NCBI GenBank assembly: GCA_019155205.2 | Contig: JAHNZQ020000016.1 | Span: 2,217,050-2,279,741 of the forward strand | Origin: Gracilaria vermiculophylla | Lineage: Eukaryota; Rhodophyta; Florideophyceae; Gracilariales; Gracilariaceae | Direction: 5' to 3' | Length of the DNA: 62,692 nucleotides | Shown: positions 9,358 through 19,850 of the stretch, one piece after another | Layout of the letters: each line of letters opens with the position of its first letter | How positions within the stretch are numbered: the stretch's first letter is position 1 | The notes under the pieces: generated by a model | Told to the model about the DNA's origin: nothing | The model's database searches: none | The model's input: only the letters and a program-made list of their open reading frames with translations | Translations under genes and position numbers: made by a program

Positions 9358-9543
9358 CTGGCGCCGGCTCCGTTTTTGGCGCGCGCGCGCTGCCGCTTCG
9401 GTTTTTTCGCCGCTTGAAAACGGCCGATTTTGCATCACCTGCCGCGCTGCCGCGCCCGGCCGCCTCGTCCGGAGACGCTACTTCTTCTTCCCCGTCGCGC
9501 GCCTGCCTTTGGCGCAACGGCTGCCCAAGTGCTCGGCGGCACC

Positions 9544-10866
9544 ATGGGCATCCTGTACAGCCATATCGTGTTTCAGCCGCCCGTGCCGCCCACGTACGGC
9601 GATGACGGCGGCTCCATGACCTTTCGCCGCATCCGAAGTTCGCACGCCGAGTCCGATGATGAAGACGAGCACGCCACTACGACCGATGCCAGCTACGACG
9701 GCTCTAACGTGGGCGCCAACTTGGTGCAGCACCCCATGTTTTATCTGCAGACGTCCAAGGGAAATACCATCGCAGCCGCCTTTTTTCATCAGCCGCGTTC
9801 GCACTTCACCATTTTGTTCAGCCACGGCAACGGTGAGGATCTCGGCGTGACCGCGTCATACGCGCTGCAGCTGTCCAACACGCTCAAGACATCGGTGCTG
9901 TGCTACGATTACTCCGGGTACGGCATCTCCACCGGCAAGTCGTCCGAGAGCAATTGTTACGCCGACATTCGCGCGGCGTATACGTATCTGGTGGCGCGGC
10001 GCGGCATTGCGCCCAAGCGCATTGTTTTGTTCGGCCGGTCGCTGGGTTCCGGCCCCACCGTGGACCTGGCGTCCACACTCGGCAGCAACATCGGCGGCGT
10101 GGTGCTCATTGCGCCGCTGCTGTCGTGCGTGCGAGTGGTGTTCAATTCGGTGCCGGCGACGCCCAAGTTTGACATGTTTGCCAACGTGGACAAGATTGAG
10201 CGGGTGCAAGTTCCCGTGTTCTGCGTGCACGGCATGGTGGATAATGTGGTGCCGTTTTCTCACGGGTTGCAACTGACCAAGCGGGCGAGATTTCCGTTGG
10301 AACCGCTGTGGGTTCGGGATGCGTCACACAACAACCTGGAGTCGTCGCGGTTTCAGTACGAGGTGTTCCTGAGGTACATGACGGTGCTGCAGGAGTTCAA
10401 GCGGTGGAGCGCGCCGAGCTTGGGGCGCGAGGAACTGCTGGCGCCGCGCTCTGCGGCGGGGAGGAGGGGGTCTGCGAAGGGACTGGGAAAAGTTGCGGCG
10501 TGCTTCGGGCCAAAGCCAGCGCAGGCGCGCGAGGAGGGCGTGGACAGCGGCGCAGATGGGCGCACGGCTGCGGGTGGTGAGTTCCGGCGCAGCTCCTCCC
10601 GGTCAAAGCCGCGGCAGAATGGGCGCAAGAGGAACACCACGAACAGGTCCAGCTCGTCGTACGCAAACCTGCCGAACCTGCTTAAGCCCTCGAAGAGCGT
10701 GAAGCAATTGCACGAAGAGGAGCTGCGGGCGCTGTGGAGCGCTTGCGACGATTCTGGGAACAAGGTGCCGAAGCGGTCATGCGACTCGGATTTGGCTGCG
10801 AAGACGCATGGCAGAAGGCATTCCGAGAGGTCTCACTCCCGGCAGACGCGCGGTGTTGTGTCGTAG
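9544..10866 (+). CDS. ABHD17-like alpha/beta hydrolase (putative protein depalmitoylase)
   Basis: A 440-residue serine hydrolase. The fold begins near residue 65. The oxyanion-region HGNGEDLG is at 94-101, YDYSGYGIS at 121-129, and the nucleophile elbow GRSLGSGPTVDLAS puts Ser166 in GxSxG. The likely acid is Asp233 (HGMVDNVVP) and the base His262 (DASHNN). This set is typical of the ABHD17 group, whose animal members remove palmitate from membrane proteins. Instead of the Cys cluster of animal ABHD17, the N terminus is MGILYS, with Gly2 and Ser6 fitting N-myristoylation (inference). The C-terminal 150 residues are basic, Ser/Arg-rich and probably disordered. The start at 9544 has a strong context (GCGGCACCATGG). 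Confidence 0.87.
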   Translation: MGILYSHIVFQPPVPPTYGDDGGSMTFRRIRSSHAESDDEDEHATTTDASYDGSNVGANLVQHPMFYLQTSKGNTIAAAFFHQPRSHFTILFSHGNGEDLGVTASYALQLSNTLKTSVLCYDYSGYGISTGKSSESNCYADIRAAYTYLVARRGIAPKRIVLFGRSLGSGPTVDLASTLGSNIGGVVLIAPLLSCVRVVFNSVPATPKFDMFANVDKIERVQVPVFCVHGMVDNVVPFSHGLQLTKRARFPLEPLWVRDASHNNLESSRFQYEVFLRYMTVLQEFKRWSAPSLGREELLAPRSAAGRRGSAKGLGKVAACFGPKPAQAREEGVDSGADGRTAAGGEFRRSSSRSKPRQNGRKRNTTNRSSSSYANLPNLLKPSKSVKQLHEEELRALWSACDDSGNKVPKRSCDSDLAAKTHGRRHSERSHSRQTRGVVS

Positions 10867-11573
10867 TGCGTTGTGGCGGAATGTGTGTTTCTGCTGCGAT
10901 AGATGTAGTGACGGAGATGGCTTGTCCACGAGGATCGGGTTGGTGGGTGTGTGCTGTTGTTTTACAGTAGAGGTAAGGTACAGGCGCAAGGGGGAGGGCG
11001 AGGACGGCACAACGGCAGCGCGCCTTTCTAACTTGTAACAACTCATATATTGACTCTGTTAGCTAAGCTTTGTACGTGTACGCGGGCGCGAGCTCTGCCA
11101 TTGGCGGACGCGCGGCGGTGGCTGGCGACGGCGATGAGCGCGTGCGCGCCTGGCGCTGCGACGGCACGTGAGCGCGTTTGCGTGAGTTGGGCTGGCGCGG
11201 GCAAGCGCGCGATGGAGGCGCGCGCAGCGCTACGGGAGCACTCCGCCGGTCGCGCAGACGGCGAAGCGGGCGGCGCGCGGAGGCGCCGTATTTACACATT
11301 TGGCGGCGGCGGCGACGGCGACGGCGGCGGTGGCGATGACGGCTGCGGCGGCGGCGGTGGCGGCGGCGGCAGTCGGCCGTGTGACATGGCGCGGCGGCTC
11401 GACCGCCGCGCGCAAGCGGCGCGCGCAACAAAAAAGTCGCTAAGCGCGCGCCGCCGCCGCCGCCGACGCCGGGCCGCCGGCCGTGACGGACTGCGCGCAA
11501 TTAGGGCGGGCGCGCTGCAGCTGTGGCGGCGGCGGCGACGGCGACGGCGGCGGCGGCGGTGGGGGGAGGGGGG
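10867..11573. other. Spacer with GGC/GAC triplet repeats, no gene
   Basis: The 3' spacer between ABHD17 and the convergent zinc protein. It holds stretches of GGC/GAC/GGT triplets (11302-11372, 11450-11475, 11524-11573). These keep long low-complexity frames (poly-Gly, poly-Arg) open on both strands. I call no gene from them. Confidence 0.55.
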
Positions 11574-11891
11574 CTAGAGGCTCGGCTTCCACGGCTCGCA
11601 CTTGGCGCATACCTCGTGATCGCAGTCGCGGCCGATGCAGAAGCGGTGGCGGTTGAGCCCGTGGTACGTCTCGCCAAAGTGGCACTTGCAGCACACCCAC
11701 ACGCCGCCTTTGCTGGACAGCGTGCAGCCGGCCTCGCCGCAGATGACAGCGTAGTCGTAGCACGTGGGCTGCAATCTGCGCTTGCACATGACGAGGTGGT
11801 TGGTGTTAGGATCGCGCGGCGCGTCTTCGCAGAAGCTGGTCTCCTGCACCGTGTGGCCGCAGCGGTACGACGTGCGGATGAACTTGCACAT
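11574..11891 (-). CDS. Small cysteine-rich, probably zinc-binding protein
   Basis: A 105-residue protein with 14 Cys and several His. It opens MCKFIRTSYRCGHTVQE. Two metal-site-like blocks follow: CGHx7C with a later Cx7C in the first half, and WVCCKCHFGETYH...RHRFC...CDHEVCAKC in the second. The spacing recalls RING-like or RanBP2-like fingers and small fungal Cys-rich proteins with CGH and CxHxxCxxC motifs. I recognise no named family. No signal peptide or membrane segment is visible. A much longer minus-strand frame runs upstream to 13478, but it is the shadow of the UBX gene and of the poly-C tract. The ATG at 11891 starts where composition becomes protein-like. Confidence 0.7.
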   Translation of the reverse strand: MCKFIRTSYRCGHTVQETSFCEDAPRDPNTNHLVMCKRRLQPTCYDYAVICGEAGCTLSSKGGVWVCCKCHFGETYHGLNRHRFCIGRDCDHEVCAKCEPWKPSL

Positions 11892-12506
<615 letters not shown>

Positions 12507-13958
12507 ATGGACATCCCACAACATCTCGTCGCCCAGTTTTGCGGCGTCACCAACGCCGACGCCTCCCTCGCCTCCCAGCTCCTCCGCGACAACGCACTCG
12601 ACATGGACGCCGCCATCTCCTCTTTTTTCGCCATCCAGGAGGCCGGCGGCCTTCCCTCCCACACCGCTCCCCCCCCCCCCCCTTCCACACAACGCGCCTC
12701 CCCACCTCGCCCTCCAACCCCCCCCTCGCCCCCCGTGCCCTCCCCGCTCCCCCAGCTCGTCGACCGCCTCCTGCCCGCCGTCGCGCCGCCCCCGCCAAAC
12801 GCGCCCATCGCGGACCCTTTCGCCACCGCCACCGGCACCGCCCGCTCGGACCGCCTGTCGCAGCTCTACCGCCCGCCCACCAACATCACCTTCTCCGGCG
12901 CCTTCGAACAGGCGCTCGCGCTCGCCAACACGCGCAAGCTGTGGCTGCTCGTCAACATCCAGCGCTCCGACGTGTTTGCCTGCCACACCATGAACCGCGA
13001 CGTGTGGTCCGACCCCGCGCTGCAGCAGCTCATTTCGTCGCACTTCATCTTCGTGCAGCGCGACGAGCGCACGCAGGACGCCGCGCGCTACAAGCGCTTC
13101 TACCCGTACGACCAGCCGCCGCACGTGGCCATCGTCGACCCGCGCTCGGGCGAGCGCGTGCGCGTGTGGGGCGGCGACGGCGAACCCATCCCCAAGCCGC
13201 ACCTGCTGGGCGACCTGGCCGATTTCGTGGGCCGCAACTCGCTGGAGGACGACTCGGCCGTGCGCGGCGCCCCGAGCCGCAGGCCGTCCACCACGCGCTC
13301 CTCGCTGCCGCCGTCCACCCCGTCGTCGTCCGCCGACGCGCCCGCGCAACACGCCGACGCGGACAACGTGGAGGACGACATGATGGCCGCCGCCATCGCC
13401 GCCAGCATGGAGGCGTACGCCGGCGCCAACGGCTCGCCGGACGCCAACGGCCACAGTGCAAACGACCTGGAGCGCCACGCAAGCCGCCTGCTGTCCGCCA
13501 CCAACCCGACGCTCAACCGCAACCGCTCGTTGCGCGCGGAGCAGGACAGCGCGTTCGAGGAGTCGTTGGCGCTGGACCGCGCCAAGGAGGAGAGCCAGAG
13601 GAACGAGACGTTGCGGAAACAGAAGGAGGAGCGCGAGCAGGCGCTGCGCCGGCAGCAGATGGCGCAGCGACGCGAGCAGAAGCGGAAACGCATCCCGAAA
13701 GCGCCGGCCGACTCGGAGAAACAGGGCGTGCGCGAGATCGCGTTCAGACTGCCGGACGGAAAGCGGCTGCAGCGCCGCTTCTACGACAGCGACACCGTTG
13801 GCGATTTGTACGATTATGTGGAGGTGGAGGTTGAGGCACTAACGGAAGGCAGTTTTGAGATTGTACAGCCGTTCCCAAAGGTCACTTTTGAGGACATGCA
13901 CGCGCGGTTGGAGCAGCTGCCGCGTCGGGCGGCGCTCATTGTGGGGCTCAAGAAGTGA
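12507..13958 (+). CDS. UBXN7/Ubx5-like UBA-UAS-UBX protein (Cdc48/p97 adaptor)
   Basis: A 483-residue protein with the full UBXN7 architecture. A UBA-like domain fills residues 1-45 (VAQFCGVTNADASLASQLL). After a Pro-rich linker, a thioredoxin-like UAS domain spans about 125-240 (LWLLVNIQRSDVFACHTMN, then RFYPYDQPPHVAIVDP). A UIM-like helix follows near 288-304 (EDDMMAAAIAASMEAY), with a second acidic helix near 350. A charged coiled coil (RNETLRKQKEEREQALRRQQ) leads into a C-terminal UBX domain (about 400-483; FRLPDGKRLQRRF, with FPK in place of the FPR loop). Such proteins recruit Cdc48/p97 to ubiquitylated substrates of cullin ligases. No intron is seen. The ATG at 12507 directly starts the UBA. 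Confidence 0.92.
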   Translation: MDIPQHLVAQFCGVTNADASLASQLLRDNALDMDAAISSFFAIQEAGGLPSHTAPPPPPSTQRASPPRPPTPPSPPVPSPLPQLVDRLLPAVAPPPPNAPIADPFATATGTARSDRLSQLYRPPTNITFSGAFEQALALANTRKLWLLVNIQRSDVFACHTMNRDVWSDPALQQLISSHFIFVQRDERTQDAARYKRFYPYDQPPHVAIVDPRSGERVRVWGGDGEPIPKPHLLGDLADFVGRNSLEDDSAVRGAPSRRPSTTRSSLPPSTPSSSADAPAQHADADNVEDDMMAAAIAASMEAYAGANGSPDANGHSANDLERHASRLLSATNPTLNRNRSLRAEQDSAFEESLALDRAKEESQRNETLRKQKEEREQALRRQQMAQRREQKRKRIPKAPADSEKQGVREIAFRLPDGKRLQRRFYDSDTVGDLYDYVEVEVEALTEGSFEIVQPFPKVTFEDMHARLEQLPRRAALIVGLKK

Positions 13959-14681
13959 GCCGCGCGCAAGTTGTAGAATAGAGCGCCGTGTTGTTGTTGC
14001 GCACCAGCGGGCACAGCGCTGTGTGCTGTGTGTAGCACAGAGGCGCTCGCAGTGTTGTGAAGGCAACAACAAATGTAATCCACAGTAAGATTCATGTGAT
14101 GACCAGCCAGTGCCATCAACATGACCACAGAGAACATAAACGACATGCGCGGCTCAAGTGAGCGCACAAAGGAGCAAGGGCGCGGGCAGCTGGCGCGGCT
14201 GATGGCACGGCTGACGGCGCGGCGGTTGACGCGGCGGATGGCGCGTCGGGAAGAAGGCGGCGGCGGATGGCGCGTCGGGAAGAAGGCGGCGGAGGATGGC
14301 GCGTCGGGAAGAAGGCGGCGGTGATGGGGCGCGTGTCGGATTTGCAAACGGGTGCCAGCACCTGCGCGGCTGATGGCCAGCGCGCAGCGCTCGCATCAAC
14401 GATGCATCCAGTGGCAGAGCGCCCAATCAACGGCCACCAGCGCCCCTGAGCACCGCCTCTGGCCCCGTTGGTCAATTGCGCCGCACGGCGTTGCTCTCGC
14501 CTCCCTCCCGCCCGCCCGCCCGCCCGCGCCACGCGCTCCCGCGCTCCCGCCCTCGCCCGCCCTCCACCCCCGCCCTGCCGCCCACTACACTTCGCTCGCC
14601 TCGCGCCCTCGGCCAGCCTTGCCGCCCACCCGACCCGCGCCCTTGCTCCGCCGCACGCCCTTGCTCCGCCGCACGCCGCAG
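13959..14681. other. Spacer between the UBX and Rxt3 genes
   Basis: About 720 bases with no gene. It contains a 29-bp tandem repeat (listed separately) and then a C-rich leader before the Rxt3 ATG, with small CCCGC and GCTCCGCCGCACGCC repeats. Confidence 0.5.
14237..14323 (+). repeat. 29-bp tandem repeat, three copies
   Basis: Units start at 14237, 14266 and 14295 (core GATGGCGCGTCGGGAAGAAG). Short degenerate relatives precede them. They lie in the intergenic region. Confidence 0.85.
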
Positions 14682-15794
14682 ATGAAGCGCGCCAGACCGC
14701 CTTCCACGCGCAAAGACGCCGCGGCCGCCGAGGGAGCACACGCCGCACGCAGGCCGTTCATGGAACTTATACACCCTCTCCAACCGCACTCGAGGCGCCA
14801 CCACGACCACCGTGCTTCTCGTTCCTCGAAGCGCGCCAGGCACAGCGAGCCCCCAGCTCCGTTGCGCCCCCCGCTGCTTGCTGCGCACTGCACACTCAAT
14901 TTCATCTACGCCCCAAATCGGTTTCTCGACGTCGACAAGCTGCTCAAGGCTCGCAGCGAGCGCACCGTTTCGGTGCACGTTCCTTCAGATCATTGCACTT
15001 CAGCCAATTCGCCTGTTCGTGCCCGCTGTCTGTGGGGAACTGATGCGTACACAGACGACTCCGACCTGGTTGCCGTGCTGCTCCACACAGGCTACATCAC
15101 CTTGGAGATCAAACCGTGCTTTGATTACATCACTGTCAACCTCAAGCTGCAACGACATATACCACGAAGCTCTCCGCCTTTCACATCCACCGAGCGGTAC
15201 GGCATGTGTTCCAGGCCGTGGGGCTCCGCCTACAACGGAGCTCGAGTGTCCATTGTTTCCGTTCAAGCCGTCGAGGCAGACCGCAAGTACTTGATAACGC
15301 CCTGCGAGCCGGAATTCTGCACCACCCCCTTGCCCGGCGTCGTACTCACCCCCCGCTTGCCCATTTCCAAGCGTGAAAAGTCTGCCACTCGAAAATGCGA
15401 AACCTCAATTTGTTTCGATATGCTCAACAAACCATGCCAGACGTACAGCATCAACGACGTCTCATCGCTCATTGATGATTGGCGCAACCCATTCCACCGC
15501 CTCCAGCGCGAGGTTTTGTACGTGGAAAACAGCATCCACCGCTTTGAAATCTGTCGCGTGGTGAACCGCCAAAAGGTCGTGCGCTTCGGCAGAGTTAAGA
15601 ACGCCGCACTTGTGCAGGAAATGCTCGCTGAACTAGGCGTCCGTGACAAACCGCAATGTCCGATGCGCAACGCTGACTTGACAAACGTTCACGAGCTTGC
15701 TTGGAAGGACATTGACTGGGACATTCATGGCGTAACTGTCAAAGGTGTGTGGTATCCACTAACTAAAATATCTTTTCAGAACATCCGTGAATGA
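14682..15794 (+). CDS. Rxt3-domain protein (Rpd3/Sin3 histone deacetylase complex subunit)
   Basis: A 370-residue protein. The first 65 residues are basic, His/Arg-rich and probably carry nuclear signals. The Rxt3 domain then follows, with the hallmark block LWGTDAYTDDSDLVAVLLHT (117-136) and a C-terminal block (ELAWKDIDWDIHGVTVKG) that ends the domain. In yeast, Rxt3 is part of the large Rpd3 histone deacetylase complex. The frame is open upstream to 14352 through Pro/Ala-rich sequence; the ATG at 14682 gives a compact N terminus. A splice-like CTAAC...TTTTCAG near the stop is discussed under rejected items. The gene is collinear with the UBX gene. Confidence 0.85.
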   Translation: MKRARPPSTRKDAAAAEGAHAARRPFMELIHPLQPHSRRHHDHRASRSSKRARHSEPPAPLRPPLLAAHCTLNFIYAPNRFLDVDKLLKARSERTVSVHVPSDHCTSANSPVRARCLWGTDAYTDDSDLVAVLLHTGYITLEIKPCFDYITVNLKLQRHIPRSSPPFTSTERYGMCSRPWGSAYNGARVSIVSVQAVEADRKYLITPCEPEFCTTPLPGVVLTPRLPISKREKSATRKCETSICFDMLNKPCQTYSINDVSSLIDDWRNPFHRLQREVLYVENSIHRFEICRVVNRQKVVRFGRVKNAALVQEMLAELGVRDKPQCPMRNADLTNVHELAWKDIDWDIHGVTVKGVWYPLTKISFQNIRE

Positions 15795-16717
15795 AAGCGC
15801 TCTTCAACCAACACGCACGCACATACCCTTCGCTGCTCCTTTGCAAGCCCTTATCCGGGACGCTCCCACAAGCAATCAAATCGACACCAACGATTCGCGT
15901 GTTTCTCCCCGTTTTCTAAACTTGTAATACATGAATCATGATAGCTAATATTATACTCGTGTAAATTATTCATGATCTCGCCAGTAGAGTATCTCTCTTG
16001 GACATGATGAACACCTTGCACAATTCGCGTTCGGGGAACTGGGCTGCAAACCGACGCTTCGAAATTCAGGAACGCGTCGTATGCATGGCAGTAGAAGCGT
16101 TGCGAAAATCTTGGTCACCTTGTGGTGGATCGTGCATCAAAGAGTCACCCATGACAACAATTATGTTCGACACTTGCTGACGGTGTCCTCTCGCGCCTCG
16201 CCGCTGTCGCCAATCATAATAACGATTTGCCCGCGCGGGTATGATTGAAACATCATCCAGCAGTCAGATGCGAGACTCGCGAGAAAGACAAGCACTTGGC
16301 TAGCGCTTCTTGTACTCACTCAAGAACTCAATCGCGTATGTAAGCAAATTGCTTTGCGAGCTTGTGGAGTCACAAAGCTTGATCGCTTTCCTCCTAGACC
16401 ACACCAAGCGAGTACAAAAGCAATGGATAGATCTACCAGAGGTCATAGCCTCTATCTAAGAGCCTTTGAGGCAGTAGAATTGAAGCAAACTGTAGTCCAG
16501 TTCTTATAGTTTGTGCTGAGCACCAACCACCATCTTTGTTCTTTTTCAGCTTCCCGACATAATCATTCCGAACGTCTCTGTCTTCCTCCTTTTTTGGAGG
16601 GTAGGGCACGCTAGATTTGAACATGTGCGCGATAAAGGGTTCTTGTTAACCATTCGTAAGATTTTACAATGCTCGGAATGACACCCTACAATCGTATCCA
16701 TGAGTACACTCTCCTCA
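15795..16717. other. Intergenic, 3' ends of Rxt3 and mL50 genes
   Basis: About 920 AT-leaning bases between two convergent genes. Only short frames without domains are present; I see no RNA gene. Confidence 0.5.
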
Positions 16718-17266
16718 TCAGGAAGTAAGTTTCTTTTTTCGAACACGCTTCTGTTTCAAGGAAAACTGTGGTGTTCTAAAGGCTTTTTCGTCCAGTTGAA
16801 GATTACTCGGCAACTTGGATAACATTTCGTTCGTTCCTTCGCTTTCCAGGGCTTCATACTCAACAAAATGCTCTTCCTCAAAGTCTTTTTTAACTGTCTT
16901 CAGCAGAATTTGATGTCCATGAGATAGAATCTTCACGGGACGCAGTTGGTAGGAGTACCAGGTGGCGATGTCTTCAACAGTTTCCATTCGTGAAAACGCA
17001 TTGCTCGCCACTGGTATGCGATACTTTCCGGAGTAGTGCTTCAGAATACTCAATTTCAAGTCGTCATCGGATATGCGTTCATTGGTGGTAAGCGATGACT
17101 CTGTGAGAATCTTTTGGATCTCGTCTTCTGAAATGAGGTCTTGAGCAGTGGAATGCGCGGAACAATGCTGGAAGAGGAACGGGAATCTCCTGTTCTGACG
17201 TGCTTTGTCCATGGCGCGCCATGGCATGCTAATGCAAGATCTCATCAAGTTCGACGAAATCAACAT
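16718..17266 (-). CDS. Mitochondrial ribosomal protein mL50-like
   Basis: A 182-residue protein. The N terminus (MLISSNLMRSCISMPWRAM) is basic and amphipathic, as in mitochondrial presequences. The middle (about 45-115) matches the mL50 pattern: a helical acyl-carrier-like segment with DDDLKLSILKHYSGKYRIPV followed by FSRMETVEDIATWY. In animals and fungi, mL50 has the equivalent LKFxxL...VPNSxLxxMxxVxDVxxFY. The C terminus is Lys/Arg-rich. The gene converges with Rxt3 and diverges from LTV1. Alternative: a stand-alone acyl-carrier-like protein. The DSL serine of true carriers is absent. Confidence 0.6.
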   Translation of the reverse strand: MLISSNLMRSCISMPWRAMDKARQNRRFPFLFQHCSAHSTAQDLISEDEIQKILTESSLTTNERISDDDLKLSILKHYSGKYRIPVASNAFSRMETVEDIATWYSYQLRPVKILSHGHQILLKTVKKDFEEEHFVEYEALESEGTNEMLSKLPSNLQLDEKAFRTPQFSLKQKRVRKKKLTS

Positions 17267-17824
17267 TTTTCCTCAGCCTGGATCTGTACAGATAATTCCT
17301 GCTAGACAGAAATCGAGCTCTCTCTCTTATATGTCGATAACGTCCGGAAATATTGATTTCAAGTTTGCCTTAATCCTAAAGTGAATGTTTTCCAACGCAG
17401 AAGAACGCGACCGACCGAGACGCACACCTTGGCGAAGCTAGATATGCGATTGCAGTCACGACTAGTGTTTTTGTGATGGGGATGTCGTTCACCAGGGTAA
17501 TGCTGGGCCAAAAATTATTTTTTATTCCCCACAATTGTCCAGAGCAATAATTCCAGAACACAACACGATAGTTCCACGACGGGCAAGAAAGGCACGAGTC
17601 AACCATCAGCGTTCTCTCTGATCGTATCACCCTGTCGTCTAGCTAGCTGGCGTAGCTTTTCCAAACAGAGGTCGCTTCTGTGCTGGAGCGTTCATTGCAG
17701 GATTGGCGGCTACCAGCCCTTTTTCTTCCACTACGAAGCGCACGCTTTATTATCTACGTCGCCTCATCTCTGAGACTTCCGAGCCCCACGAGGGCAAAAT
17801 TGTTTCTTTTCTCTTGTACTGAAA
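17267..17824. promoter_or_regulatory. Divergent spacer between mL50 and LTV1 genes
   Basis: 558 bases shared by two divergent ribosome-related genes. An 84-codon minus frame at 17376-17630 lies here but shows no domain. TTATTATCTACG and C/T-rich stretches precede the LTV1 ATG. Confidence 0.4.
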
Positions 17825-19564
17825 ATGCCGCGTCGGAAAAGAACCTTCATCAATAGGGCTCGTGCGAAAACCTTTCAGCTCGTCAATGCCCCCACGGAGA
17901 CTAACCCCTCACATCATGTATTCATGCCGATATCTGCGGATGATAAAGAGCTACCAAAGATTTTAGAGGGGCAGACCGAAATCGACGCGGATGTTCCAGT
18001 TGGCATTCCACAAGAAGAGGAATACGATCGAAAGGAATATGAGCTTGGTGAGTTCGGTTTTCCGGAAGACGGGTACAACTATGCTCAACATTTTCGAAGA
18101 ATTGGTGGTGGGGGTGGTGTGTTCATGGATGCAATCACGGGTCTCCCCAATCCAGATGCTGTTTCGTCATCCAGAAGACGTCGAATCTCCTCAAAGCCCG
18201 AAGCAAGCGATGAACTGTGCCTGAGAAGTACTTCGGATGTGAAGAACGAAACTCTACAGCCGCCAGATAACGAAGTGGTTGGAGAAAAGACATGGTTGAG
18301 CCCAGAAGATGAGCAGATCCGAGTACAAGCCATTGAGGAAATTAAACGTGGCAGAAGGCATAACCCGGATCTTGACGAAGTCTTTGCTTATCTTGACTCC
18401 GATGGCGAACTTGAATCTACTGTTTCAGATCCTGTCGATCAAGGCATTGATGAAATTGATCAACAGACATTTGACGATTTAAACTCAGACTCAAATTCTG
18501 GGCTGCTTGAAGACGATTTCATTGCGCTCGCAAACGCACCTGCTCATGACGGAAGCGATCTTGAAGAAAACGGTGACGACTTGTGGAAAAATATCCGCGA
18601 GCCCTACCGGAATCCGCGAGCACTTGACGAGCAATTTGAAAAGTTTATGAATGGGTTTCAGCTAGACTCGACAGATGAAGAATACGAGGAAATAAAACAA
18701 CAGCTAATGGACCAGGCGGAGAAGCAAAGAAACAACGGTGATTTGGTCGCCCACGAACAGTCAGAAGAATTTTGGGAAGATAGTGAACTTCTCGAAGGAA
18801 TCTCTGCTCTTAAATGTGACGATGAGATATGTGAAGGAGAACCCTATGAATGCGAAGGACAAAATGTAAGTTCCGAAGCCGGAATTGAACAATCTCGCGA
18901 AAGAGAGAAAGATTTTGAACAGTATGCTGTCGCTGAATTTGAAAGTGGAATGAAAAGTTTGCTCGATTCCTATGTTCGGGCCACACCAAAAGAAGCGTTT
19001 GAGGCATTTGATGGATTGGACAAGGCTAGAGAAGCGCTTAGAAAAGCAGAGCTTGAAGACGAGGAGTATGTTGAGAAGCTTGATGATCTCGATATTGAAG
19101 ACAATTACAATGACCCTGAGCTAGATTCTCATTTCGAAGAGATGTACAAACAAGAAGAAAAGTGGGACTGTGAGACAATTCTATCTACGTATTCAAATTT
19201 GGAGAATCATCCCAGCGTCATCGACGCACCTACCCGTCACCAAAGACCTTCAGTGCAGCGCGCGCCGATAATTCGTCTTGATGAACGGGCTCATGCTCCT
19301 TTGGAATTCAGTAATGATGAGCGCCCTGCTACCTCTGCTGCAGATGTTGATTATGGAACAAGGCGATCTGCCGCGGGGGTTCCCTCGCGCTCTCGAAATG
19401 AAACCAAAGAAGAGAAGAGGACAAGAAAAGCTGCGGCAAAACAACTCTCAAGGGAAAGACGCGCGTTGAAGAGTGAAATGAAAAAAGCTTTTGGAGCCGA
19501 ACAAACGAAACAGGGGCGACACGAGACTGCTATTGGTAAAGCAAAGGTTGCGGTAAAGTTTTAG
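17825..19564 (+). CDS. LTV1: LTV1, 40S ribosome biogenesis factor
   Basis: LTV1 binds late pre-40S particles and, in yeast and animals, is phosphorylated to allow Rps3 incorporation and export. The 579-residue product opens with the conserved MPRRKRTFINRARAKTFQLV. The next conserved block is FPEDGYNYAQHFRRIG, then a long acidic region, and YRNPRALDEQFEKFMNGF in the middle. The C terminus is the conserved basic helix (KRTRKAAAKQLSRERRALKS) ending in a short Lys-rich tail. No introns. It converges with MAK11, with 286 bases between the stops. Confidence 0.95.
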   Translation: MPRRKRTFINRARAKTFQLVNAPTETNPSHHVFMPISADDKELPKILEGQTEIDADVPVGIPQEEEYDRKEYELGEFGFPEDGYNYAQHFRRIGGGGGVFMDAITGLPNPDAVSSSRRRRISSKPEASDELCLRSTSDVKNETLQPPDNEVVGEKTWLSPEDEQIRVQAIEEIKRGRRHNPDLDEVFAYLDSDGELESTVSDPVDQGIDEIDQQTFDDLNSDSNSGLLEDDFIALANAPAHDGSDLEENGDDLWKNIREPYRNPRALDEQFEKFMNGFQLDSTDEEYEEIKQQLMDQAEKQRNNGDLVAHEQSEEFWEDSELLEGISALKCDDEICEGEPYECEGQNVSSEAGIEQSREREKDFEQYAVAEFESGMKSLLDSYVRATPKEAFEAFDGLDKAREALRKAELEDEEYVEKLDDLDIEDNYNDPELDSHFEEMYKQEEKWDCETILSTYSNLENHPSVIDAPTRHQRPSVQRAPIIRLDERAHAPLEFSNDERPATSAADVDYGTRRSAAGVPSRSRNETKEEKRTRKAAAKQLSRERRALKSEMKKAFGAEQTKQGRHETAIGKAKVAVKF

Positions 19565-19850
19565 AAGACATCTGTAGATGCAATCATTCACAAATTTCTT
19601 GTTGTGATTCAAGTATTGCAAATGGTGTGACTGTACTTGGCTTTGACAATGTAAACTTCTTGCTAGTGCCGGCCGCTTGATAGAGCCCCTTTTAAATGAC
19701 AGAACAAGTGATGCTTGGAAAAGCGACCTTGGCAACATTAGCCGCAACGCGAAAGCTTCGGACGACCACAATAGTTGCCTTTCGTATAATGCACAAATAA
19801 TGACAAATAGTTTCATATATGACTAACGAATCTAGTACATAGATATACTG

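Noticed and set aside
11050..11577. A 175-codon plus-strand frame
   Set aside because: Mostly poly-Gly and poly-Arg from triplet repeats, with no domain.
15732..15779. A possible mini-intron at the end of the Rxt3 gene (GTGTGT or GTAACT ... CTAAC ... TTTTCAG)
   Set aside because: It would be only 28-48 nt. The unspliced reading (VTVKGVWYPLTKISFQ) continues the Rxt3 domain normally, so removal would damage it.
17376..17630. An 84-codon minus frame between mL50 and LTV1
   Set aside because: No motif, and it fills a spacer that must hold two promoters.
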